DNA from: Pelecanus crispus
Lineage: Eukaryota; Chordata; Aves; Pelecaniformes; Pelecanidae
Direction: 5' to 3'
NCBI RefSeq assembly: GCF_030463565.1
Contig: NC_134643.1
Location: forward strand, 18,365,606-18,429,605
DNA length: 64,000 nt
The notes beneath the pieces are model-generated. The model saw only the letters and a program-made list of their open reading frames with translations, was not told where the DNA came from and ran no database searches. Both the position numbers and the translations under genes were made by a program. Numbering within the stretch: the first letter of the stretch is position 1; each line of letters opens with the position of its first letter. Positions 12,001 through 22,800 of the stretch are shown one piece after another.

Positions 12001-15000
12001 GAGTACTTCGTAAGTCCAATTCACTAACAGAGTATACCTCTTGGATAAGGAGCAGCAATGCTTTAAAGCAAATGTATGAAATACTTTATAACCTTTATCA
12101 TATCTTTTCACCCAAATACCTGGAGTTACTCTCATTTTCTTTGCAATATAATTTTGCTTATGTCTCTTTCACCAAGCCCTCAGCCCCTCTGTTGCTAAAT
12201 CATAAACCTTCCCAACACTCTCACTAGTAAAATGGGCGGCTCAGCCAATGGCATTACCGCAGGAGCATTCAGTAACTCTTTTCTACTGAAAGTCATGCTG
12301 GAAGGATCCTGTTACTAGAACTCCAACTGCAGTATCTTCATTATACTCATCACTCTTGTTTACATTTGCTCTCATTCAAACAAGAGCGTACACAAACCAC
12401 AAAAACAGCAATAAAAAATTCAACTAATAAAGAACAGTTAATGAGACCTGATACAGACGTACCTCTAAAGTAGCAAATTCCATTCCTCCTCAAGAAAAAG
12501 AAAACATGATTTTGATACAACTCACTTGACTTGAATAATAATTGTAATGTATTATTACTGAAGATATTTTTGGAAATTATATCTATGCAACACACTGCAA
12601 GGCCATCTGTGAATTTATATTCTATCCTGTATTTGTCATTCACCTTACATGACCTAAACTCACTCTACCACTAATCCTATTCTACAGAAATTGTATTAAT
12701 AGGATTTCAATACTGAAAATATGTGGAAGACTAAAAAAGAAGAGAAGGTGGCTGCTTTCAGTTTAAGTGTACATTTCAACTACTATGCAGAGAAACTCAG
12801 ATTAAAAAGCAAACAGTGAAACTTAATTACCTTCTAATATACATTTGGATCAAAGAGAAATTAATTGAGAGAGAAATGGGGTTGAATAGCACAGTAAAGG
12901 CTTTGCTATCCTCAGGAAACACCAACAAAACCTAATCCCTCACACAGACACAAATGACATGAAAAAGGCACTAACAGTGGCTTTGAGGCATGAAAAGAGA
13001 AGTCAGTGGTAGACTTAAATTAGATATAGAGATCCAAGGAGAAATCACAAAAGGAATATCAAAAAGTGCTGGTGATGGACCTCGTTGATCAAAGACAAGA
13101 CTAGAGAAAAAAAAAATAACCAAACCCTGCAGCAGTCAGTCATGAAGATTATCAGAGAACAAATGTATGTTCTCAAGATAAACTGTAGATGCCAATTAAC
13201 ACAAAGCTTCATGAGTTCTAACACTTGAAAATATCTGCTGAAGATAATTAATCAAATTTTCTGTGTAGTATCATGTCTCCATTCTTCTTACATACATGGG
13301 AGGAGTTAAAGATTCACTTCTAAATAGCTTTTTTTGACCAAAAAATGGAAGGGCCCAAGGACATGATCGATGCCAGTGGCATGCCAAAGGCAGTGTCTCC
13401 ATGCTGAATACCTCTTCTGAGAAACTGTGTTTAGAACAATAGATCAAACAGGAGGAGAAACACAGACTCGCCAGGGAATGAACTAGAGGGAACATGTCTT
13501 TTAAAGACTTTTATAGGTCTGAAGGTTTCCAACATTGAAGAAGTCTCAGAGATCTACATACAAATTCATCAGAGGTTGTTATAAACCACAGGTCAGAGCA
13601 GGTCAGTATCAGCAATCATGGCAGCAGCAGGATAACCAAAAAGTAACTAATGCTGACAAATACTTCTCTCCATGCCTGGTGCACTTCCTGAAATTTGAGA
13701 CAAAGTTGTCCATTAGAACCAAAATGACCAAAACCAAGAGGTTGAACCAAAGCACCTAAGCCTGCTGTTCAATTCCTTCTTAGAGTTACAAGACACTTTG
13801 TTTCAGGTACTTTCTCTGAAAATTCAGTAATATAAACTTTTAAAAGAGGAAAAAAAGTGAGACCACTTAGCAAAATGAATATGGTTGTTCTAAAAAGAAA
13901 CGTAAGGTATCTGAGAACCCTACTCACTCTCATATTACATGCCCCAATCTGGTTTTGCACTCCAGTTATTTAGATGATAATTTAAAAAAAAAAAAAAAAG
14001 CCAATTTGTAGATTCAGAAGAAAAGCTCCAGATGCCCATCTTTTACATTCTGCCCCCTTTCATGTCCAGTTTTTAGATTAAAGCAATAGTAGACAGTTTT
14101 GCTATTTGTTATGACTGGAAAAAGAAGTGGTTCTGTGTCTGTTCCAAGGAATTGCCTACGCTTCCTGACTTTAGAGAAATGGTATTGGCTACTTCTTCAT
14201 CAAGCCACAGTACTAAGCAGGTCTTCTGGCACCTCTAAAGCTCTCTCAATAACTCAAAAAGATCTTTTAGCCTCAGGAAAAATCAACTAATGCTACAATG
14301 ATTTTGCTTTTCACCTTGTTCTGATAGCAAGTTAAATGTGAAGTTTAGAAACTGATTTGAATTGTATAATTTAAAGAAAAGAAAGTTCTATCAGCATTGA
14401 ACAGAAAAGAACTATCATGGCTTAGAGCCAAATATCCATTGATTTATTTCTCTGTGTTTGAAGTTCAGTCATGCTGCAATGCTATGTTTTAACCTTCACT
14501 GTACGTATTGGAGGCATAATGAAGTGGAATTTCAAGGAACTAGAAGTAGGCTGGAAAGAGGACTTGTTGCTTTTGCCAACTTCTCTGTCTTCTACCCAAG
14601 ACTTCCACTTACAAAGCGTCCTTCCTCCTCTGAGTCATTTAAGCCTCAACTGCATATTGCATCAGACTTCAAGAAAGAGCAGTTTCATCCACTGGACTGC
14701 AAGCGCTCCTTGAACACAGAGTGCTGTTCCAGGCTATGCCCCACAGATGGTGTCAGATTATCAATTGATGCTGTGACACAGATAAAAATAAAACTAAAAA
14801 CCTTCCCCTAAAAATGCATGAAATGTAAACATGAGCACTGTTACTAATATTTTAGTGAGTGACGGCTTTTGAAAACTACTCACATAGATCACTCTTCTAG
14901 AAGGAGAAACAAGAGACATAGACATTTACCCAGAGACAGCAGGTTATTTACTTACCCTCGTTGTTTCACAGTCTTTCACTGTTACTGAATACAGAGTGTG

Positions 15001-18000
15001 AGTGTGCCCAATTCCATACACGTGCACTACCAGTGTAAGTGTATTTTGGCAAGTCTGCTCTTATTTTCAAAATCTTGTTCAATTCATGTGCAATAGGGAA
15101 GGCCAGTTACAGAGAAAAAGTTACAAAATGCTGTGATGACTGCCTGTCTGCAATGATGACTCCTCCTGGCCATTTTTCTCTCATGTTGATTCCTTCCCCC
15201 TTTTTTCCTCTCCAATTTTCTGGAGAAGAATTGCACTGCACTGAAAGAGCTGTTGTGACTATGTTATTTGCTCGACCATGTCTAACCTCTTTCAATCTAG
15301 TTGGCTATCCCTCTTCTTTAACATCCCTTTGTTCCTTCTTCCACGGTTCTACATGATTGCTTCTCCCACTTATATTACCGTGCCCTGTATCTTTTTTGTC
15401 ACAAAGTACTCTACCCTCTGAGATTGTTGCCTTCCCTAGTATAAGTGGCTCACTCTGTTTTCACTACCCTTTTCTTTTTGTGCAGAATGCTGGTTTTGGG
15501 TTAGCCTGCTCGGCAACTTCATTCCCTTTGCTCAATTTTATTTTAAAGAACTGCTTCTTCCATGATATTTACAATAAAGTAGATGGATACAATGGCTCGG
15601 TAAAAAGGCATGTGCATAGACCAAACAGAAACAGTGATCAGCCACCATAGAAAGCCCTGTGTACTACATTCAGAAGCACGTCTACCAGTTTGTTAAAGCA
15701 GTAAAAACACGTGCAGAAACTCATGCTTCAACATGGAAGTGGCTCATTTGAATTCAGTTAAATTTTTTTTCCTTATTGATTAAAGCAAACAAAAAAATGC
15801 ATATAGAGAAACGTAGCCTTGTTAGCTTGTAGAATAAGTCAGTTTAAATCACGCCTCGCAGTTGCATCTACATTACAGTGTGTTGCTGACACAGCGATGT
15901 AAGGATAAGCATGAAAAAGCACACTCCCTAGCTTACACAACTTTATCAGCAGATCCTCCTGGTGTGAGTGTAGCTAAGTTAGCAGGGGAGTGCTGTTGTC
16001 AGCTTAGTTAATTTTGTTTAGCATCAATCTATACTTCCCCATGCATCATCAGAAAAGTTTCTTTTCCCAAAATAACACTGCACCTCCACAGAAACGTCTA
16101 CCTGTGTAACTGTACCAGCACAGCTATATTAGCAGAAGCTCTCAAGAACAGACGATCTGAAAAACAATTTGGTATAACTGAATGTCTGCTGAAACACATG
16201 CATACATAGCCCACCAGCTATCACACTAAATAAACATCTTGGTGTGTACTTTGTTCAAAATACTGCTAGTGCAAGCTACAACACTCCTCATTTTGATCAG
16301 CCAAGAACATGGCTACATTTCTATATCTTAGAACATACAGAAACTTCCTGGGCTTCCTCAATAACATTTACTGACTCTACACAGTGACTTGATTCTGAAA
16401 AACGTCCAAGAAAAATAAAAGCAAAGAAAAAAAAAAAAAAAAGAAAAGCCCACAGCCCACAAACCTCTTGTTAGCTCAATACATTATCTGCCCATGCTGG
16501 CAACAGACCTCCTCCTAACTATAAATGATTACATAAAGCTTTGCATTAAACAAAACAAATACTGCAGTAGGCCTTTTAATATTTCTTCTTGCTCTGAAGT
16601 AACAAAAATACCCACGCAAGTGGTAACTGAAATATTACTGGAAGTTTATACTGCAATCCCAGTAGGGCAGACCTTAGTTAACATAGCCATGCGGACTTTG
16701 AAATAGCTAGTTTGGATGTTTGAAGCAGTGTAACTACAATTAAGCACAACTCAACATTAACCAATTTCCCAAGTGCTTATTTAGATTCTTGGGAGTGTTT
16801 GAAGACTATGCTAATCAGCTGCAGTAGGCGAGTCCCAGCGGTGACTGCAGTGTTGTTATACTCCTTGAATGACAGCACGCGAACACTGGCAGATCTCCCT
16901 CTCAAACACAATAAAGAGGTTGAGAGCGGAATCTTGTACGCCCTCAGCTGCCCATGTCACATTTCTGTAACCAAAAAAGTTTAACAGGAACACCGCTAAA
17001 ATACATGTGCAGACCACGTTCTCCTTCCCAGTACTATATAGCTGTGAACTTACCTTCTTATGATACTTTATTAATACTGTTTTATAAGTCCTTTTCAAGG
17101 ACACACTCTTTCCGGTTGGATCACCTTAAGTGATGGGCATAAAGAATTGTACTTAAATAAGCTGATGGGGTGTTGAAAGGTTCCTCCTTCCAAATCCCTT
17201 CCATCTCCAGAACCTTGGCAACACAGGTTTGCATCAGGGATAAAATAAAACACAGAAGAAGGAAAAAAATATAAAAGTGAACAGAAAGGGAATGAAAATA
17301 GTGTCCTTGCCTTCTTGAAAGTCAACAACAGAGTTGCCCAGTCCAGCTCTGGATGACTTCAGTCCAAGGGTCCAAACTGGCAGCAGCTCTCCACATTAGC
17401 ACTGACAGAGATTTTGTGACTGTGTACTTCCAGTTCTTGATACAAACGTAGCTCTGTTTGCAGGTCAGGCTTATTCACGTGAACAAATCATTACAACAGT
17501 TACTCATTTCCAGTATAAAATTCTGTACCACACTAAAAACTTAAGCACAATGTAACATTGAATACAAGGAAAACTAAATAATACAGTTAACTTTGTACTG
17601 ACTTTATTATGTACTTCAATAAAACCTCCACTTCTAAAATGAACCAGAAGTTCACATGGCTGCACCTGACTGACACGGAAGTTAAAGGGCGTTACTTCAG
17701 GATTCAGGTCAATTTTTACAAGGATGACAGATGGCTTAGGCTATCTAGGCTGAAACTAATTAAGTTTCCCTTTGACAAATATCAACAATGAACAAATAAA
17801 AAGAACATAAATATAGTTCCAACATCCATATTAATACTAATGATAGAATGTGTCTTTTATGGATTTATCACTTTTTTGACTGTCACAACCGAAAGTGCCT
17901 CACTTTTGTATTCTAACAGCAACAGGTCTAATTTAAATTTATCTAGCTAAGACCAAGCAAAGTTCCGCTCATGACCTCGCTGGTTTCATTTTCACTTTAG

Positions 18001-18916
18001 CTAACAGACATAGTTCATATTACATTATGTTTCTTGTGTATTCTGTTAAAGGTGCTGATAAAGGCCACGATGAAGGCCATGATGCATTACAAAAAGCTTA
18101 CAGGTCCAGACTCTGTAAGAGGGGTCCTATTTAAAGGACACAAGTAGAGAAGAGGATACTACCCATAGCATATTTATCTATAAGTAGCATTGAAATTAGT
18201 GAGCCATGCAGCTTTCACTCATGGGCCATGATCTAGCAAGATCTGCGAAACTTTTTGGTTTTGTCAGTCCTCCAAAAGTAACTGCTAAAGTAAATCCCAA
18301 AGCAGGAAAAAAAGGTCATTATTTTTTATTCTTAATAAACAACTTACACATGAAATACATACTAAAGAACAAATGTTGCGTTGCAGGTCAGCTCTTGCAC
18401 TACATGCCAGTTTTAGAGTTAATTATGGCAGAATGTTCCCTGAACAATCTTTGACATGTGAAATTAGTCTTGTCTTAGGATGCAGCAAAAAACTCTGTAA
18501 GTTAGCACTGTTCCCTCAGGTGCCATACTCCAAAGAGTAACATAAACCCACGCCTATTTTGTTTGCCGAAGTGATGTATCCTTGGATCGAATTGCTATTG
18601 CTGAGAACTCTGTACAGACACGTATAAAGACATCTTGTATCATCTCAAAGCAAATAAATGAACTGGATACAATGATTGGATGCATCCAATTTTCAGGAGA
18701 ACTTTAAAGCTGAAATAGATTAAACCCCGCCCCCAAGGTAACTGGGTAAATAATTGTAAAAAAATAAGTGGAAAAAATCTGATGTATTTCGTTATAAAAC
18801 GGTGTTAGATCTAATTTGATTGAAATCTGTCCTCTTATCTTAATGTCTCCTTCCGCTGACACAGCAAGTTTTGCATTTCCTTCCTGAACAGTACTCTGAA
18901 TTACTCTTTATGGTTA
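9080..18916. other. Intergenic DNA, no gene seen
   Basis: AT-rich DNA with no supported exon. The longest frames (14458-14811 plus strand, 117 codons; 11116-11430 minus strand, 104 codons) are unrecognised and probably chance. Low-complexity tracts occur at 10423-10436 (AT dinucleotides), 13982-13999 (A run) and 16427-16445 (A run interrupted by G). No mobile element was recognised before 18917. Confidence 0.5.
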
Positions 18917-19101
18917 AATCATAGAATCATAGAATGCTTTGGGTTGGAAGGGACCTTTAGAGGCCATCTAGCCCAACCCCCCTGCAGGGAGCAGGGACAG
19001 CTTTAACCACATCAGGTTGCTCAGAGCCCCGTCCAACCTGACCTTGGATCTTTCTAGGGATGGGGCCTCCACTACCTCTCTGGGCAATGCGTTCCAGTGC
19101 C
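18917..19101 (-). mobile_element. CR1 LINE 3' fragment, antisense to the gene
   Basis: The plus strand opens with two copies of the CATAGAAT terminal repeat and then GGGTTGGAAGGGACC, the complement of a CR1 3' end. So the element lies on the minus strand with its 3' end at 18917. It is 5'-truncated to about 185 bp, near the GTTCCAGTGCC block at 19091-19101. Its composition (GGGTTGGAAGGG, AACCCCCCTGC) differs from the GTTGGAAAAGACC type at 21885 and 43457, so a different CR1 subfamily is represented. It lies about 150 bp before the start of the CpG island. Confidence 0.93.
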
Positions 19102-19553
19102 AATCAAAAAGGATTAAAGTCTAGAAACATCACACCAGAAGTACCATGAAGTAAAATCTGAGTTTATAGGAATACTTTAGTTAATCACAGACAAGAACCA
19201 AGAGCAGGTCTCTGTACCATTACAGGCTGGCACCTTACACACCACAAGGCCAAGGAAGGGAAGGGAGAGGCTCCCTGGCGCCGACGGTCTCAGCCTGGGC
19301 TCACACAGCGGCGACAGGACCCGACGACAGGGCCCGGCCAAGGCTCCCGGCGCCGGCCCGCCGGGCACCGCCGCCGCCAGCTGCTTTCGCGCTGCCTCTC
19401 TGCCCACCCCTACTACGGCCTTGCCCAGCAGGCGAGGCTGCACACAGCCCGGCGGCGCTGCCGCCATCAGTGCAGGGACGCCCCGAGCCGCCACCCGCGG
19501 CGGGCCCTGCCCCAAGATCCCTCCCCACCCACCGCTCAACACTCCCTCGCTGC

Positions 19554-19566
19554 GATTGGCCCAATC
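19554..19566. promoter_or_regulatory. Inverted pair of CCAAT boxes (NF-Y type)
   Basis: The sequence GATTGGCCCAATC carries one CCAAT box on each strand, back to back, about 95 bp upstream of the YY1-type motif. This is a normal place for NF-Y sites in TATA-less CpG-island promoters. Because it is symmetric it could support transcription in either direction. Binding is inferred. Confidence 0.6.
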
Positions 19567-19658
19567 TGGCCCACCCGGCAGCACTCTCACTTCTGGTTGG
19601 CCGGAACCTCCGGGCCGCCTTGGGGGGCGAATGAGGAGCGGGGTTGTTTCCTGGTCCC

Positions 19659-19669
19659 AAGATGGCGGC
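19659..19669 (+). promoter_or_regulatory. YY1-type motif AAGATGGCGGC
   Basis: A full match to the AAGATGGCGGC element found close to the start site of many ubiquitously expressed genes. Its ATG (19662) also opens a 15-codon upstream ORF ending in TGA at 19707-19709, which would lie in the 5' UTR if transcription starts upstream of it. Confidence 0.65.
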
Positions 19670-19774
19670 GCTCAGTCCCGCTCCTGTGGAAGGGAATGGG
19701 GGGGAGTGAAGCCTGAGGAAGCGGGCCGGGGCCGCGAGCCGCGCCGCGGGGAGGGGGATGAGGTGACGGGCGCC

Positions 19775-19836
19775 ATGGCGAGCGAGGGGGGCAGGAAGCA
19801 GTTCTGGAAGCGGAGCGGCGCGAAGCTGCCGGGCAG
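19775..19836 (+). CDS. TBC1D22A: TBC1D22A coding exon 1
   Basis: Encodes residues 1-20 plus two bases of codon 21: [20 protein letters not shown]. The KQFWKRS...KLPG block is conserved between the 22A and 22B paralogues. The ATG has a good context (GCGCCATGG) and its residues align with the family start, so I chose it. The same frame stays open upstream to an ATG at 19631 (48 codons earlier), discussed separately. Donor GTGAGA follows at 19837; the exon ends in phase 2. Three short upstream ORFs precede it (ATGs at 19662, 19696 and 19758). Confidence 0.95.
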
Positions 19837-22800
19837 GTGAGAGGGGCCGCGGGAAGGTCGGGGCCCGCGGGAGGAGGCTGCCCGCGGCGGCCGCGGGCCG
19901 GTCCCGCCGCCAGCTGGAGCGCAGGGCGGCGGGGCGAGCCTCCAGCCCGGTGGCGCCGGGCCGCGGGGAGCGGTTCTGCCCGGCCCCGCCGCCGTGGGGC
20001 CCGTCCCGCGTCGCTGTCTCTCCAGCGCCGTGTTCCTGCCGCCTCGGCCGCTGACTTGGACGGATCCCCGTCGACCCCGTGCTCTGTGCGGGGAATGCGT
20101 CCGGTCGGCCGCTGCTCGCAGCTGGGAGGGTGGTGTAGGGCCTCTCCCTCCCTCGCTTCTCTTGTTAGCTCAGTGCCAGCAGCGTTTCAGCGTTGCGTGC
20201 CTCCAGCTGCCTGATCGAAGATCGCTGGTGGTCTCTGTAAGCGTTAGTTATAACTTGTGTCAGAAAAGTTGTTAAATAGTTATCTGAACGTGTGTTCCCA
20301 GCCTGATGTCATGGTCAGAAGAGTTAATGTGATTTTGGAGGTGTATTCACCGTAAAATTTTGAATGGGAGAATGTATTTGTGGCTCTTAGCAGTGATACA
20401 AGTTACGAAGTTTTGTGACTTGATACAAGTCGTGATATTTTGAAATACTGCGCAGGAAACTGCACTTTATAGTCATATAGCCATATTTTAGTTTGTTCTT
20501 GATATTTCAAAATACCGTCAATTTCTCAACTTTCTTCCTTAAGTGTGAACAGCAGACCCAGTCGTTGTATCATTGCTAAGAGCTACAAAGCCATTGAGAA
20601 TTTTCCAGGGAATACATCCCCAAAGTCATACTAATGCTTTTGACCTTTACGTCAGGCTGGGAATGCGTGTTCAGGTGGTTATTTAACAATAACTTTCTCT
20701 GCTCCCATCCCTAAACTGTTCTCACAGTAGAGTAATTCAGTTTATTATCTTCTTTTGTAAGAATGATGCATGTTCTTGGTTCTCAGAGAACAGTAACTCT
20801 ATGCTCCATACCATTTGCCTGAATTCAGCAAAGCAATCCTGCTCACTGTTTAACTTATTCCATTCTCAATTACCCATAAGCATTAACTGGTAGTGGTTTT
20901 GTTTCTCTAGTTACAAATGAACTCTTTCAGTCCAACTGTCCTTGTCGCTCTGAACTTCTTATTTTGTAACTTTGCTGAGTTCTTTGGGGGTAAACCACTT
21001 TTGACCCTCCTCGATTACACGGGGTCTGTGAGTAGTTGTAGTTAATTAATTTGCAGGCAACTGCAGGCACATGGAAAAACAAGGACACTATGATGAATGT
21101 GCTTTTATTTTTTATTTATTTATTTTTTAAATGCTGTGGAGAGGATTGTAATTGTTTTATATTTGGTTGGATTCCCATCATGGTCATTCATAGAGTGCCT
21201 GAAGGAAAAGGCAGATTCTGTCTGCTTAAATGGAAAGTGACACCTGATGCTCATGTGAACGTAGAGCAGGAGAGTGTCGAGACTTGGTTGTGGAGTGTAT
21301 GGTATACAGACACGGAGAAAGACTGGCGGTGGACTGACTTTTTGATTTCCACAGATTCACATAAAAATTGATAGACTTTATAAACCACCATCCTCAGTCA
21401 TCTCTAGGGCTAATTTTGCTACTGTTAATACTGCCCATGTAAGTATAACTCTAAGTCTTTTTGTTGTGACTGTAGTCTTTTTGGCTTGGTTCTAGCTCAG
21501 GTTTACTAAGGTTGGACTTATTTATATTTATGGTCTGGAGATTGGTTTTAATTTGTCAGGAGAGCATGTTTGTCTCCTTTTATCTGGTTTTTAGTACAGG
21601 TTTAGGTAGATGTTAATGTTGCATATGATTTGCTCCTCTTGCAGTCAGAGAATTTTGTTGTAGTAATTTCCATTATTAAGCCACGTGCAAATCTTGATAA
21701 GTGTTCTGTGGAGTTTTTTTACTTCTGAAACAATTTTATAGCTGAAAACTAGGAGGAAGTAAACTTTCAATTTGTAGAGAGTTTTATTATTCACACAGTA
21801 ACATGCTGTTTTGTAATGTTAGAGATTGCAGTGAATAAATCTGTTTTTGGAAGCTTATTTATTTCAAAGCATTTGTTTTTTATAAAATCATAGAATCATT
21901 TAGGTTGGAAAAGACCTTTAAGATCATCCAGTCCAACCATTAACCTACATTACCAAGTCCACACTAAACCAATCAAGGGTAGACTAGTCTAAACCATGTC
22001 CTGAAGTGCCACGTGTACCTGTTTTTTGAATGCTTCCAGGGATGGTGACTCCACCACCTCTCTGGGCAGCCTGTTCCAATGCTTGACCACCCTTTCTGTG
22101 AAGAAATTTTTCCTAATATCCAACCTAAACCTCCCCTGGCGCAGCTTGAGCCCATTTCCTCTTGTCCTATTGCTAAGTACTTAGGAAAAGAGACCAACAC
22201 CCACCTCACTACAGCCTCCTTTCAGGTGGTTGTAGTGAGCAATAAGGTCTCCCCTCAGCCTCCTCTTCTCCAGAGGAGAATACTCGCATGGCTTTTATTC
22301 TCTAACATGCTATCTTCTGCATTTTTCTTTAGATTTATCAGCGTTGTACTTCAGTAACAGTTAAGAATTGACTGGTTGGGTTTTCGGTGACAAGGGTGCA
22401 TAGAACATTCAGTCTTTGCAGATGTTTCTTTGAGATTTTTTTTTTCCCCCCAAGAGATAAATGAAGAAACAATAAATTAGAGAAGAGAAAGAATTTAAAA
22501 GCAGTGTAGATTCTTATTGTGGAGTTAGCTTTTTTTCTTTTTTAATCCTGGTCAGGAAAATAAGTCAGCCTAAGTTTAGTGTAGGCCTCAAAAAGAGGTT
22601 CTGTGTGGTAAATCTCTGATTTTTATTAAGTTATTCTTCAGTACACACTTCAATTTCAGCTTCATTATTTTTAGTGGTATGTGGGATTCTTTGAAATGGA
22701 AAACTGTTGGAACATTTCAGTTCTGTTTATTATTGTTTATTATTTAATACACAGAAAACCCCCAAATGCTTTATTATTTTTGTGATAACTGTCTGTCTTT

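Larger units (their letters stand above)
19250..20130. promoter_or_regulatory. TBC1D22A: CpG island spanning the TBC1D22A promoter and exon 1
   Basis: About 0.9 kb of dense CG dinucleotides in otherwise AT-rich DNA, covering the first coding exon. No TATA box is evident. It holds an inverted CCAAT pair (19554-19566) and a YY1-type motif (19659-19669), an arrangement typical of broad housekeeping promoters. The transcription start cannot be placed from sequence alone. By the usual spacing of YY1 motifs just inside the transcript, I infer a start near 19,640-19,660. The frames open on the minus strand here (for example 19177-19590) are GC-rich shadows. Confidence 0.85.

Noticed and set aside
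14458..14811. 117-codon plus-strand frame as a gene
   Set aside because: No recognisable domain, no promoter or splice context, and an overlapping frame of similar quality; best explained as chance.
1..19240. Exons of ceramide kinase (CERK), the usual divergent neighbour
   Set aside because: No minus-strand frame resembles its PH-like or diacylglycerol-kinase catalytic blocks, and there is no second promoter-size CpG island left of 19.2 kb.
19177..19660. Minus-strand frames of 119-137 codons in the CpG island
   Set aside because: Gly/Ala/Arg/Pro-rich translation expected from CG-dense promoter DNA; no known protein.
19837..20275. Plus-strand frames running on from exon 1
   Set aside because: Intron 1 CpG-island sequence after a good GTGAGA donor; not colinear with the TBC1D22A protein, which continues at 22809.
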